Assembly (NCBI GenBank): GCA_024403235.1 | Contig: JAKSSF010000027.1 | Location: forward strand, 1 to 34,162 | DNA: 34,162 nucleotides | Source: Lachnospiraceae bacterium | GTDB taxonomy: Bacteria > Bacillota > Clostridia > Lachnospirales > Lachnospiraceae | Direction: 5' to 3' | In this document: positions 23,015-31,880 of the stretch, one piece after another | Position numbering within the stretch: the stretch's first letter is position 1 | How the letters are laid out: each line of letters starts with the position of its first letter | Translations under genes and position numbers: made by a program | The notes under the pieces: model-generated | Told to the model about the DNA's origin: nothing | The model's database searches: none | Seen by the model: only the letters and a program-made list of their open reading frames with translations

Positions 23015-23019
23015 TATTT

Positions 23020-24306
23020 ATGAAAAATCCCAGAAACGCCGGACGAAAAAAGCAAATTAGTGAAGAAACAATACAATCAATACGGAAACGATATAAAGAC
23101 GGTGAAAAGATTTCTAAATTGGCAGTAGAATATGGTGTTACCAGACAAGCATTATATAAAAGAATGCAGGAAAAAAATACACAATCTATTGTCTTGGAAT
23201 ATTTTGTGGATGGTCGTTGTGCTACCAGGATAGAAGTGGATGTTCCAAAAGAAAGTATCCATATTGTAAATTATGCCAAAGAACTGTCTAAGCGAGCCTT
23301 TGGCTTACAAGACAATCCTTCTTGGGAAGACTTTGCAGAATTTTTAGAAGAACAATATCGAAAGATAATGACAAAGAGAGAATATGACACGAATATTTAT
23401 CTTTGCCAGGAAAGAAACAAAACAGATTTTTCTATGGCAGAAATTCTACAAAAACAGACAAATCAAAAGGAATTCCTTCAGATTCAAGAACAGGAAAAAA
23501 TAGATCATTTTCCTGCCTTTCACTTTACAAAGAAAGATATTTTATATACCCGTACAGATACCGATGGCTATCAACTGAAAGCCCTGTCTAAAGATAGAAG
23601 ATTTTTTGTAAAATCCCAGGCTGCGGTGGGTACAGAACTTATGGATGATTGGGCAGTGGAACTGATTGCAGATGATTTGTGTGAACAATTACAGATTCCT
23701 CATGTGCATCAGGAAGAGTGTCGTTTTATCTATGCAGAGAGAGAATGGAAAGCAGTCTTTTCTAAAAATTTTGAGCTGGACGGTTATACATTTATTTCTT
23801 TTGAGAGGCTTTTAGAGAGAATGGGATTATCTTCCACCAAGAACTCGGAATTTGTACATTTAACTGCAATAGAGAAATTAAAATGGTGTGCACATCAATT
23901 GTCTCAAGCAGGAAACTTAAGCTACGACGAATGTCAAAAATATATGTTGGATATGGCTGTCCTGGATTGCCTTTTGGGAAATGTAGATCGGCATACCAGA
24001 AACTTTGGTTTGTTTTACAATACTATAGAGGGCTGTTATGAAATACCGCTGGTATTTGATAATGGAATGGGATTATTTGAACACGATAGCTATCGGAAGC
24101 AATATAAATCGTTTGAAGAAGCTATGAGAACGGTATATGTTTCTCCCTATGGCGAGGATCCCTTTGATTTATTAGATATATTGGAACGGGAATTTTCCAT
24201 TACTCAAGTGTATCCTGCTCTGAAAACACTTTCGTATAAAAATTATCCTTTAACAAGTTTTGCAGCAGAATATATGGAAAGGATGGTATCCTTATGGCAG
24301 AAGTAA
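23020..24306 (+). CDS. HTH-fused HipA-like kinase
   Basis: A 428-residue protein. Residues ~10-52 are a resolvase/Hin-type helix-turn-helix (SEETIQSIRKRYKDGEKISK, then LAVEYGVTRQALYKRM). The C-terminal half resembles a HipA/CtkA-type kinase: LLGNVDRHTRNFGLF supplies the catalytic loop (D323, N328), and LVFDNGMGLF the metal aspartate (D347). Possible ATP lysines lie in YQLKALSKDRRFFVKS. It differs from canonical HipA in having its own DNA-binding domain instead of a separate HipB. It shares a 13-base overlap with the downstream small gene, so the two may work as a pair. Its ribosome site is hidden in a hairpin. Function is inferred; targets are unknown. Confidence 0.7.
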   Translation: MKNPRNAGRKKQISEETIQSIRKRYKDGEKISKLAVEYGVTRQALYKRMQEKNTQSIVLEYFVDGRCATRIEVDVPKESIHIVNYAKELSKRAFGLQDNPSWEDFAEFLEEQYRKIMTKREYDTNIYLCQERNKTDFSMAEILQKQTNQKEFLQIQEQEKIDHFPAFHFTKKDILYTRTDTDGYQLKALSKDRRFFVKSQAAVGTELMDDWAVELIADDLCEQLQIPHVHQEECRFIYAEREWKAVFSKNFELDGYTFISFERLLERMGLSSTKNSEFVHLTAIEKLKWCAHQLSQAGNLSYDECQKYMLDMAVLDCLLGNVDRHTRNFGLFYNTIEGCYEIPLVFDNGMGLFEHDSYRKQYKSFEEAMRTVYVSPYGEDPFDLLDILEREFSITQVYPALKTLSYKNYPLTSFAAEYMERMVSLWQK

Positions 24307-24653
24307 GATTGATCAATAATTTAAAAGGAATTCTGCATTACTTGAATACGCCCTTGCTGGATTTTGAAATCAAAGACAGACAATTGATAAAAGCAGTGGA
24401 TTTAAACCAAGGGAAATTGTTTCCGCCGGAATTAGCTGTGTATGGAATTTCCTATGGCAATATCAATGAATTTTTTGAACGAAGAACTATGAAAGAAGGA
24501 TGTATGTATTACCATGAGCACCTAAAAGCCATAGGAATGGAAATTTTTGATTTCGATTCCTATATCCGGTTCAATAATGGTAATAATAATCTGGATAATT
24601 ATTGGGTAAAATTTGAAAATTTCGGTGCAACACGATTTGAGGATTTTTTATAG
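24294..24653 (+). CDS. Small partner protein of the HTH-kinase, unknown
   Basis: A 119-residue soluble protein, not recognised. No membrane segment; mixed aromatic and charged (YYHEHLKAIGMEIFDFDSYI and the NNGNNNLDNYW stretch). The start ATG 24294 lies 13 bases before the stop of the HTH-kinase gene, which argues strongly for translational coupling. It could be an antitoxin, a regulator or a substrate-presenting subunit comparable in logic to HipS of three-part HipBST systems, but I see no clear sequence match to HipS. Confidence 0.6.
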   Translation: MAEVRLINNLKGILHYLNTPLLDFEIKDRQLIKAVDLNQGKLFPPELAVYGISYGNINEFFERRTMKEGCMYYHEHLKAIGMEIFDFDSYIRFNNGNNNLDNYWVKFENFGATRFEDFL

Positions 24654-24676
24654 ATATTACGGAAAGGAAAAAGAAT

Positions 24677-25969
24677 ATGAAACTGATACATACTGCAGAT
24701 TTGCATCTTGGAAATAAAATGCACGATATCAATAGAGATATAGAGTATACTGATTTTTTTAAATGGCTGAAGGAAACCATTGTACAAGAAAATGCAGATA
24801 CCCTTGTAATTGCAGGAGACGTCTATGATACTGTCAATCCACCCATAGAGGCAAGGAAAAAATTCAATAGGTTTCTGGCTTCCTTGTTGGACACAGACTG
24901 CAAAAATATCATTATTGTAGGAGGGAATCATGATTCCGGTGCTCTTTTGGATGCCGATAAGGATCTGATGGAGGCACTCAATATTCATGTGATTGGGTCC
25001 TTATCTAACTGCTCCATTGAGGATGCAGTTTTCAAACTTTTTGACAAAGAAGGAAATTTAGTCGGGATTTGTGCGGCGATTCCTTATATCAAAGATATGG
25101 AGCTAAAAACATACTGCGATGTGGATACCAGTACAGAAAAGTATGGCAATATGGGGATAAAAAATGTATATGACAAGGCTTTGGAAGTAGCAAAAAGCAT
25201 GGGTAGCAATCTTCCGGTTCCCATTATTGCAACAGGACATCTCTATGCAGCTGACCTGGAAGGAAAATATGCCGATTTGCAGTATCAAATGAGTCACGAT
25301 GACGGTGTGAGAGATTTGGATGTGGTGGGAAACCTTGGCTCCATCAATGCTACTTCCTTTTCGGAGGAGTATGATTATGTGGCACTTGGCCATATTCATT
25401 ATACTTCCAAGGTGGCAGACAAGGAAAAAATACGATATTCCGGCTCCCCTTTTGTTATGGGATTTGATGAGGCAGACAGACCACATCACGTGCTTTCGGT
25501 GGAATGTTTACCGGATAAGGAAACCGTGGTAAAAAAGATTATGGTTCCCATAAGCTGCCATTTTAAAAGAGTAGAGGGCGATTGTACAGAATTGAAAGCA
25601 CAGATTTTAAACTTAGAGGAACAATATAATGATGCTCTAAAAATTTATGTTGAAGCCAGGTACAAATCAAAAGATAGCAGTGAAGTAAATCAGATGTTGG
25701 ATTCCTTGAAATACCCTGACAGGATAGAGGTGGTTAGTAGAAAGGTGGTAAAAACTTCGAATCCTGCGGATATTCAGCTTGAAAAAAGAACAATGTCTGA
25801 AATGCGAAATTTAGATCCGGCAGAGATATTCCGAAAAAGGATTATGCAAATGCTGGAGATAAAAGGTAAAACGAGGGAAGAGCAGGAGCTACTCAATAAC
25901 TACCTAAGTTATTTTTTAGATGCATTTCACAAGGTACAGATAATGGGAGATAGCAATGAAAATATATAA
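24677..25969 (+). CDS. sbcD: SbcD exonuclease subunit (Mre11 family)
   Basis: A 430-residue metallophosphoesterase nuclease. The Mre11-type motifs are in order: D8 and H10 (DLHLG), GDVYD around 47, GGNHD around 80, ATGHLY, and ALGHIHYT near 235. With SbcC it cleaves hairpins and processes DNA ends. The C-terminal ~60 residues hold the capping and SbcC-binding region. ATG 24677 has AAGGAA upstream. It overlaps sbcC by 14 bases. The pair follows the HTH-kinase genes in the same direction with only 23 bases between. Confidence 0.93.
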   Translation: MKLIHTADLHLGNKMHDINRDIEYTDFFKWLKETIVQENADTLVIAGDVYDTVNPPIEARKKFNRFLASLLDTDCKNIIIVGGNHDSGALLDADKDLMEALNIHVIGSLSNCSIEDAVFKLFDKEGNLVGICAAIPYIKDMELKTYCDVDTSTEKYGNMGIKNVYDKALEVAKSMGSNLPVPIIATGHLYAADLEGKYADLQYQMSHDDGVRDLDVVGNLGSINATSFSEEYDYVALGHIHYTSKVADKEKIRYSGSPFVMGFDEADRPHHVLSVECLPDKETVVKKIMVPISCHFKRVEGDCTELKAQILNLEEQYNDALKIYVEARYKSKDSSEVNQMLDSLKYPDRIEVVSRKVVKTSNPADIQLEKRTMSEMRNLDPAEIFRKRIMQMLEIKGKTREEQELLNNYLSYFLDAFHKVQIMGDSNENI

Positions 25970-28900
25970 AATTGAGATGGAGAATCTAAATTCTCTGAAA
26001 GGAAAATGGACAATTGATTTCGAAGATAAGAGTTATAAACTTTATGATAATCAGTTTGTAATTTGCGGTGATACCGGCTCGGGAAAAACGACTATTTTGG
26101 ATGCCATTATGCTGGGTCTTTATGGAAAAACGCCTAGAGAAGAAATCAGTAAAGATGATAATGAAATTCTTCGTAGAGGAGCCGGAAAATGCATGGCAGC
26201 TGTAACCTATGAATGTAACGGCGTTAGGTATCGCTCTGAATTTTCACAAAACAGAGCTCGTAATCAAGTGAATGGTAAACTGCGTCCCCCTAAAACCAGT
26301 ATTCAAAACATAGAAACCGGTGCGTTTTATGACGTAAAAAGTATAAAGGGGTTGGTGGACACAACAACAAAAATTATAGGTTTAAATTATGATCAGTTTT
26401 GCAAATCTGTTTTGCTTGCACAAGGCAGCTTTAGCAAATTCTTGAAAGGAAATGAAAGAGAAAAAGCTGAAATTCTGGCAAAATTGAATGGTACGGAGGA
26501 TTACAAGAAGGCTGCAGCTTGGCTTTGGGACGATGCAAAAAATAAGATTCTTGAAAATAACAAAGAAATAGATGAAATCAATGCTATCAAGATCCTCTCC
26601 GAGGAGGAAGTTACTGCATATGAGAAACAGATTCAACATTGTAAAGCCGAACTGGAGAAGCAAAAAAATGAACAGGAAGACATCGATAGGAAGCTTCTCT
26701 GGAAGCAGGATGTCATCGACAAAGAGAATGCATTGGAAAATGCCAATAAGAAAAAAGAGGATGTAGAGAAAAATCTTGTAGCCTTTATGGCTGAAAAGGA
26801 AGCTTTAGAAAAAGCGGAAAAAGCTGTCAATTGTGAAGCAAGCTATGCTTTATATGAACGCTTGCTAAATGATAAAGAGGCTATTGGGGAAACCATAGAG
26901 AATACAGAAAAGCTGTTGTTGACAGCTGAAAAAAATAAGGATGAGGCGGAGACTGAGCAAAAAGAGTATAAGAACCGGTATGAGGATTTATCCAAAAAAC
27001 AGACAGAACATGCAGAGCTCTGGAAAAAGGTAAGAATACTAGATACAGAAATAGAGGGCTTGAAAAACCGTCATGAAGAACAGCAGGATAACTATGCTTT
27101 TGCGAAAAAAGAATATGAGAACAGTCTAAAGGATTATGAAGAGCTGAATGCAAAACTGGAAGCTGACAGAGCAGTAATTGATAAAGAAACTAGTTATATC
27201 GAAGCCCACAAAGAAGATGAAAACTTAGATAGTATCATATCCGGTCTGAAAGAAAAAAATAGTTCTTTAAAAGGCCAAATAGAAAAATATGAAGAGTTAA
27301 AGTCAAATAAGGAGAGCAAAGATTCTGAATTACTATCTGTAAAAAAAGAACTGGAAAGTAGTCAAGCTAGTATCCGTAAAATAGAGGAAGAACTGCAAGA
27401 ATTTATTAGTGCAAATTATAAATCTATTTCAAATGTTTTAAGAAGAAACTTTTTAAAAGAAGGAAAAGCCTGTCCTGTATGCGGCTCCAATACACATCCT
27501 ATTTGTGAGAATAGTATAAAGCCAGAGAATGACTCAGAGCATATATCAGATAATAATACAGCTGCCACTGCCGGAGAATTAAGTGGTGAAATTGAACAAA
27601 TGCAATCTGAACTGAATGCTGCAGAGCAAACTATAGCAGTATTGGATGCAGAAATAAAAAGCCTTCAATCTGCGTTAGATGCTGAGAAAAAAGAAATCAC
27701 AGAAAGTATTCAGGAAATCAATCAGACCATTACTGCTTGGGAGCTAAAGGTTGAAGGGGATATTTTTTCCATTTCCATTACAGAAACTATCCATGGTTTG
27801 CTTGATAAACTTCAGAATCGAAGCACTCAGTACAAAGAGGCAAATCGAAAAAAGAATGAGGCTGTCAGCAGAAAAGTAAGCGATGAGACCGCATTAAATG
27901 CAATCAAACTGGAGGAACTCAAAGCTAAAGAAGCGGTAGAAGAAAAACGTGCTTTAGACTTTGCAGAGGAATTAGATAGTAAAAATCAGGAGAGAAAGCT
28001 TTGTTTTGGGGAAAAGAACGTTGATGAAGAAGAAGCAAATTATGTTTCTAAAATAAATAATTTGTGGGAAGAGTATCAAAAAGCAATAGAGAAATGTAAC
28101 CAATTCCAAGTAGAATTTTCTAGTTTAGACACGCAGAAAAAAGAATATCTCAAAAACCGGATGGTGAATGAAAAAGACCTGGAAAATGCTACTGAAAAAT
28201 TGAATAAAGAAATGAGTGCAAATGGCTTCTCTTCCATCGATGAACTGAAAAGTGCACGTTTGGAAAAAGAACAAGTAAGTGCACTTCAGAAAAAACGCGA
28301 AGCTTTAAAGAACGCTAAAATCGAAACCGATACTATGCTGAAGGATGCAGAGAAAAAATATCATGAAGTAATAGCGAAGAATTTAACCAAGGACAGTATA
28401 GAAGAGCTGGAAAGTAGGAAAGAAGTCTTAAAAAAAGTAAGTGCCGAAATCAGTGAGAGTATCGGGGAAATCAATAAAATTCTTACAGATAATGAAAAGG
28501 CAGTAAAGGAAAAAGCAGACCTGGCAGAAAGAAAGCTTGAGCTCGAAAAACAAAACATCGTATATAAAAATCTGCAGAATATCATTGGACCTAAATCTGG
28601 AGATGAAATAGGCGTATTTGTGCAAACCTTGGCATTGAATAATCTATTGATTAAGGCGAACGAGCACTTAGAAGTGATTATGCCGGAGTATAAATTGATT
28701 CAAAAACCCGGTCATGTGGATTGTCTTGTTCGTGACGTAAACAGACCGGAGCCCGAGAATGACAGACCTATTTCTAATTTTAGCGGTGGTGAGACATTTT
28801 GTTTCAGCCTAGCTCTGGCATTGGGTATTGCTGAGATTGCCAGTAACAAAGTTCAGATTGAATCCCTGTTTTTGGATGAAGGCTTTGGTACATTAAGTGG

Positions 28901-29072
28901 TGAACCTCTCGAGCGGTCCATTCAGGCGCTCAAACGATTAGGAAAAACAGGTAAAACACTTGGCATTATCACTCATGTTGACCGAGTGATAGAATCCTTC
29001 CCACAGAAAATTACTGCAAAAAAAGTGAATGGAGTCAGCACGCTCCAGGGTGCAGGAATTTCCTGCTTGTGA
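25956..29072 (+). CDS. sbcC: SbcC ATPase subunit (Rad50 family)
   Basis: A 1038-residue SMC-like ATPase. Walker A is GDTGSGKT (38-45), two long coiled coils flank a zinc hook CPVCGSNTHPIC (C506, C509), the signature is NFSGGETF (941-948) and Walker B LFLDEGFGTL (D974, E975). It tethers DNA ends and drives SbcD nuclease. The start at 25956 has GGGAG upstream and overlaps sbcD by 14 bases. The sbcCD pair acts in double-strand break repair and palindrome cleavage, in a window that contains several perfect hairpins. Confidence 0.95.
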   Translation: MKIYKIEMENLNSLKGKWTIDFEDKSYKLYDNQFVICGDTGSGKTTILDAIMLGLYGKTPREEISKDDNEILRRGAGKCMAAVTYECNGVRYRSEFSQNRARNQVNGKLRPPKTSIQNIETGAFYDVKSIKGLVDTTTKIIGLNYDQFCKSVLLAQGSFSKFLKGNEREKAEILAKLNGTEDYKKAAAWLWDDAKNKILENNKEIDEINAIKILSEEEVTAYEKQIQHCKAELEKQKNEQEDIDRKLLWKQDVIDKENALENANKKKEDVEKNLVAFMAEKEALEKAEKAVNCEASYALYERLLNDKEAIGETIENTEKLLLTAEKNKDEAETEQKEYKNRYEDLSKKQTEHAELWKKVRILDTEIEGLKNRHEEQQDNYAFAKKEYENSLKDYEELNAKLEADRAVIDKETSYIEAHKEDENLDSIISGLKEKNSSLKGQIEKYEELKSNKESKDSELLSVKKELESSQASIRKIEEELQEFISANYKSISNVLRRNFLKEGKACPVCGSNTHPICENSIKPENDSEHISDNNTAATAGELSGEIEQMQSELNAAEQTIAVLDAEIKSLQSALDAEKKEITESIQEINQTITAWELKVEGDIFSISITETIHGLLDKLQNRSTQYKEANRKKNEAVSRKVSDETALNAIKLEELKAKEAVEEKRALDFAEELDSKNQERKLCFGEKNVDEEEANYVSKINNLWEEYQKAIEKCNQFQVEFSSLDTQKKEYLKNRMVNEKDLENATEKLNKEMSANGFSSIDELKSARLEKEQVSALQKKREALKNAKIETDTMLKDAEKKYHEVIAKNLTKDSIEELESRKEVLKKVSAEISESIGEINKILTDNEKAVKEKADLAERKLELEKQNIVYKNLQNIIGPKSGDEIGVFVQTLALNNLLIKANEHLEVIMPEYKLIQKPGHVDCLVRDVNRPEPENDRPISNFSGGETFCFSLALALGIAEIASNKVQIESLFLDEGFGTLSGEPLERSIQALKRLGKTGKTLGIITHVDRVIESFPQKITAKKVNGVSTLQGAGISCL

Positions 29073-29095
29073 CACTTTTTGTTTTAGTGTATACT
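29067..29095 (+). promoter_or_regulatory. Candidate promoter of the two membrane-protein genes
   Basis: TTGTGA at 29067-29072, a 17-base spacer and TATACT at 29090-29095. It overlaps the sbcC stop codon and leaves a ~65-base leader before the AAAGGAGG site at 29152-29159. Confidence 0.5.
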
Positions 29096-29166
29096 AATTC
29101 TAAATTGCGAAGTTGTATTATTAAAAGTTTTTTATATCGACTATAGGTCTAAAGGAGGAACAAAAA

Positions 29167-29571
29167 ATGGCATGTTTCGTTGTACCTGGCGTGGAAGCAA
29201 TTGTAACTACAATCGTTACCAAAGAGCTGGAGAAAAAAGAACAGAAAGAAATGGAATTGAACTTAGAAAAGGGAGCAAATGTTTCTGAATTACAGAAAGA
29301 AAGATTTTCTGCTAAGTTAAAAAAATTAAACTATTTATTATACGGTGGTTCAGGACTTTTAGCATTTGAACATTTATGGCATGGGGAAATCGAACCCTTC
29401 TTCCCATTCCTGACTGCCGCAAGAAATCCTTTGGATATCCCGGAAGTATTACATGAAATGTCTACCGTTGGTGTTGGCATGGCAGTTTTAGTAACTGCAG
29501 CTTGGGGTGTTATGACTTATGTAAGCAGTAAAATGGAAAAAACTGCAACAGAAGCTGTAAAGGAGAAATAA
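29167..29571 (+). CDS. Small membrane protein of unknown function (first of pair)
   Basis: A 134-residue protein with an N-terminal hydrophobic or amphipathic start (MACFVVPGVEAIVTTIVT), a charged stretch of ~35 residues, a first membrane segment near LNYLLYGGSGLLAFEHLW, a second hydrophobic run near VGVGMAVLVTAAWGVMTYV and a charged end. Not recognised as a family. AAAGGAGG is six to eight bases before ATG 29167. The next gene starts six bases after its stop, so the two form a pair, perhaps subunits of one membrane complex. Its own promoter at 29067-29095 suggests a two-gene operon. Confidence 0.65.
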   Translation: MACFVVPGVEAIVTTIVTKELEKKEQKEMELNLEKGANVSELQKERFSAKLKKLNYLLYGGSGLLAFEHLWHGEIEPFFPFLTAARNPLDIPEVLHEMSTVGVGMAVLVTAAWGVMTYVSSKMEKTATEAVKEK

Positions 29572-29577
29572 TACCCT

Positions 29578-29889
29578 ATGACATTATTATTAACTTTAGT
29601 GGCTGCAGTTGTTGTGACTTGTATTTGGTATACCAGTGAAAAGGCAAGACAGATGAAGGTTTCTATGCTGTGCTACATGTTCTGGGGCGCTTCTCTTATG
29701 TGGATGGTGGACGCCATTGCAGAGTATATAGAGCTGCGAGCAGAATATTTCCAGCCTGCATTACAGGATATGTTAAATGACACATTCTTAGGAGTATCTG
29801 TCATTGCACTGGCTTTGGTAGTTTGGGTGCTTACCCTATTGGTAAAGGATCCATTAGGAGTTTTAAGACCGGCAGCACAGAATAAATAA
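29578..29889 (+). CDS. Small membrane protein of unknown function (second of pair)
   Basis: A 103-residue protein, mostly hydrophobic, with three likely helices (LLLTLVAAVVVTCIWY, SMLCYMFWGASLMWMVDA and VSVIALALVVWVLTLLV). A short acidic loop lies in between. Not recognised. It follows the first member by six bases and is closed by the terminator at 29906-29949. Size, spacing and topology suggest a two-component membrane unit (transport, sensing or a small-molecule exporter), but nothing shows which. Confidence 0.65.
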   Translation: MTLLLTLVAAVVVTCIWYTSEKARQMKVSMLCYMFWGASLMWMVDAIAEYIELRAEYFQPALQDMLNDTFLGVSVIALALVVWVLTLLVKDPLGVLRPAAQNK

Positions 29890-29905
29890 GACGAAGTAAA
29901 AGTAT

Positions 29906-29949
29906 AAAGAAGCGTACGACACAAGAAAGTGAAATGCGCTTCTTTTTTT
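29906..29949 (+). terminator. Rho-independent terminator
   Basis: AAAGAAGCG at 29906-29914 pairs with CGCTTCTTT at 29937-29945 over nine bases with a 22-base loop, followed by more T. Confidence 0.75.
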
Positions 29950-29972
29950 GTTTGGTAATAAGATAAAATTAT

Positions 29973-30001
29973 TTTACATTTTCAAAATTTTGTCGTATCA
30001 T
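29973..30001 (+). promoter_or_regulatory. Promoter of the chemoreceptor-like gene
   Basis: TTTACA at 29973-29978, a 17-base spacer and TATCAT at 29996-30001. No clear sigma-D (flagellar) box is seen, so expression may not be tied to motility genes. Confidence 0.5.
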
Positions 30002-30043
30002 AAAAACTACAGTAATTCATCTATTTAGGGGAGTGTTACAAAA

Positions 30044-31069
30044 ATGAAGCTATTTCAAACAAGTGCAAAACAGAAAGCAGAAGAAATGGATTTTCTTGCA
30101 AAGTATAAGGGGATTGAACAAAGAGTTACTGCTATAACGGAGAAGCTTAGCCTGGATTTTGGGGATGCCATTGATGAAATGGGAAGGGTCCAGGACGCCG
30201 TATTCAAAGGCACCGAATCTATTGCAGAAGTAGTTAGTACCACTGAGGAAACGGCAAATGCCATTCAAAAGCAGGTTGATTTGACCGCTATGATGCAGGG
30301 AAAACTAGAAGAAGTATCCGGTTTTACAGAAGAAACCAAGGATGTAACGCAAAAATTAAGCCAAGTGGTTACCAATGGTATTTTGATTTCTGATGAACTG
30401 ACAGATCAGGCAAATATTGTAGATGAAAATATTGGTAATATTTCTAATGTAATTGAAATTCTAGTAACCAATGTGGCAAAGGTGGCAGACATTACAGAGA
30501 CTATTTTAGATATTTCCTCTGAGACCAATCTTTTGGCATTGAATGCCAGTATCGAGGCCTCCAGAGCTGGAGATGCAGGAAGAGGTTTTGCGGTTGTAGC
30601 GGAAGAGATTCGTAAACTGGCAGAGGAAACCAGAAAATCTACGGCAGAGATTTCCAGCATTGCAGAAGAGTTAAACAATGTTACTTCTGCAACAAAATCA
30701 GCGTTAGGTCTGTCTGTGGAAAGCATTGAAAAACAAAGAGTGAAAATCAAAGAAGTAAACGACTGTTTTGATGATATTGGTGCCACTATGACTTCTCTTG
30801 CAGGGGATATTGATACCATGGGTATAGATCTTACTGCAATTGCAGAAGAAAATAAGGAAATTGTGGAAGAAATCAATATTTTGTCTGCTTCTGCAGAAGA
30901 AGCGGCAACCGGCGCAGCCCTTGCAAAAGAATCTATGGACGAAGTTTTAAATGATTTGGAAGACTTTGGCATGATTGTAGTTGGTACCTTCGATATGTTT
31001 ACAGATATTGAGAATGCTGTAAAGGTTACGGAAGAGGAAGAGGTTCCGGCGGAGCCTGTAGCAGAGTAA
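30044..31069 (+). CDS. Soluble methyl-accepting chemoreceptor-like protein
   Basis: A 341-residue, all-helical protein without membrane segments or an obvious N-terminal sensor domain. Residues ~160-195 are the receptor hairpin tip that binds CheA and CheW ([17 protein letters not shown], then [17 protein letters not shown]), close to the MCP consensus. Coiled-coil arms lie on either side, and a short acidic, proline-containing tail (VPAEPVAE) ends it. It could be a cytoplasmic receptor or an MCP-like scaffold. No che genes are in the window. GGGGAG precedes ATG 30044. A large antisense open frame here is a coding shadow. Confidence 0.88.
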   Translation: MKLFQTSAKQKAEEMDFLAKYKGIEQRVTAITEKLSLDFGDAIDEMGRVQDAVFKGTESIAEVVSTTEETANAIQKQVDLTAMMQGKLEEVSGFTEETKDVTQKLSQVVTNGILISDELTDQANIVDENIGNISNVIEILVTNVAKVADITETILDISSETNLLALNASIEASRAGDAGRGFAVVAEEIRKLAEETRKSTAEISSIAEELNNVTSATKSALGLSVESIEKQRVKIKEVNDCFDDIGATMTSLAGDIDTMGIDLTAIAEENKEIVEEINILSASAEEAATGAALAKESMDEVLNDLEDFGMIVVGTFDMFTDIENAVKVTEEEEVPAEPVAE

Positions 31070-31118
31070 TCTGCGTAAGAAAAAACTCTCTTGGGTTTAA
31101 TCATAAAACATAACAACA

Positions 31119-31150
31119 AAAATCCCCTTCAAGCGAAGGGGATTTTATTA
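31119..31150. terminator. Bidirectional terminator between convergent genes
   Basis: AAAATCCCCTT at 31119-31129 pairs perfectly with AAGGGGATTTT at 31136-31146, with a six-base loop. TTTTATTAT follows on the plus strand and TTTTTGTTGTT on the minus strand, so it serves both the MCP gene and the nan-type operon. Confidence 0.9.
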
Positions 31151-31173
31151 TACCTAAAAAATAACTTAAATTT

Positions 31174-31818
31174 TTACACCAATGCCGGAATCATCTCAGC
31201 CAGCACCTGAGCAAATTTTGCATGTGCATCCAGACTTAAGTGCATAAAATCGTAAGGATACATCTCGATACCTTCTACCTTGCCAAGATCTAAGAAATGG
31301 CAGCCAAGGCGTTTGGCCACATCTTCATAAAGTGGAGCAAGTGCTTCACTTTTTTCTTTACAGCCTTTTCCCATTTCTCCTGCCACATAAGTGGTATCGT
31401 ATCCTTCTTCAATAGGAGGAGGACAAATCAATAAAATATTAGGCTTCTGATCACGGAAAGCAATCTTGGAATCCATTGCTTTTGTGGTTAAAAATTCTAA
31501 TCCTTTTGCAATATTTTCCGGTGTAGAAGCAAATCTTTCTTTGGTATCGTTGGTGCCCAACATAATGATTAAAAGATCTACCGGTTTATGAGTCATGATA
31601 CAAGGGTACAAATATGCTCTGCCGTTTAATCCTTCAAATAAAGGATCCTCAAAAACACAGGTCCGGCCTTCCAGACCTTCCTCCATGACACGGTAATTGT
31701 CACCTAAATTTTTCTGTAATAAACAAGTCCATCTCTCTTCTGTAGAAAAACGAACCATGGTTTTAGAATTATAACCATAAGTATTGGAATCTCCAAAGCA
31801 TACTATTGTCTTTTTCAT
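31174..31818 (-). CDS. SGNH/GDSL-family esterase
   Basis: A 214-residue soluble hydrolase of the SGNH fold. Catalytic blocks are visible: FGDSNTYG (S11), the glycine of EGLEGRT, the asparagine of LGTND, and DFMHLS giving the Asp-x-x-His pair. No signal peptide, so it acts in the cytoplasm. It is the last gene of the minus-strand cluster after the ROK kinase. Context suggests removal of O-acetyl groups from sialic acid or other amino sugars, but carbohydrate or acyl esters in general are possible. AAAGGAG precedes the ATG. Confidence 0.85.
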   Translation of the reverse strand: MKKTIVCFGDSNTYGYNSKTMVRFSTEERWTCLLQKNLGDNYRVMEEGLEGRTCVFEDPLFEGLNGRAYLYPCIMTHKPVDLLIIMLGTNDTKERFASTPENIAKGLEFLTTKAMDSKIAFRDQKPNILLICPPPIEEGYDTTYVAGEMGKGCKEKSEALAPLYEDVAKRLGCHFLDLGKVEGIEMYPYDFMHLSLDAHAKFAQVLAEMIPALV

Positions 31819-31880
31819 AAATGTCTCCTTTGTAAAATCCTGACATATTTTAATGTTGAATTTTAAGTAAAATCGTACTC

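Noticed and set aside
29052-29066. Perfect palindrome GCAGGA-ATT-TCCTGC at the end of sbcC as a terminator
   Set aside because: The following T-run comes nine bases later and is short; the palindrome encodes conserved C-terminal residues of this SbcC, so a terminator role is doubtful.
30406-31119. A 237-codon open frame antisense to the chemoreceptor gene
   Set aside because: Serine/alanine-rich with no ribosome site or motif; it is the mirror of a regular heptad-repeat gene and overlaps the terminator.
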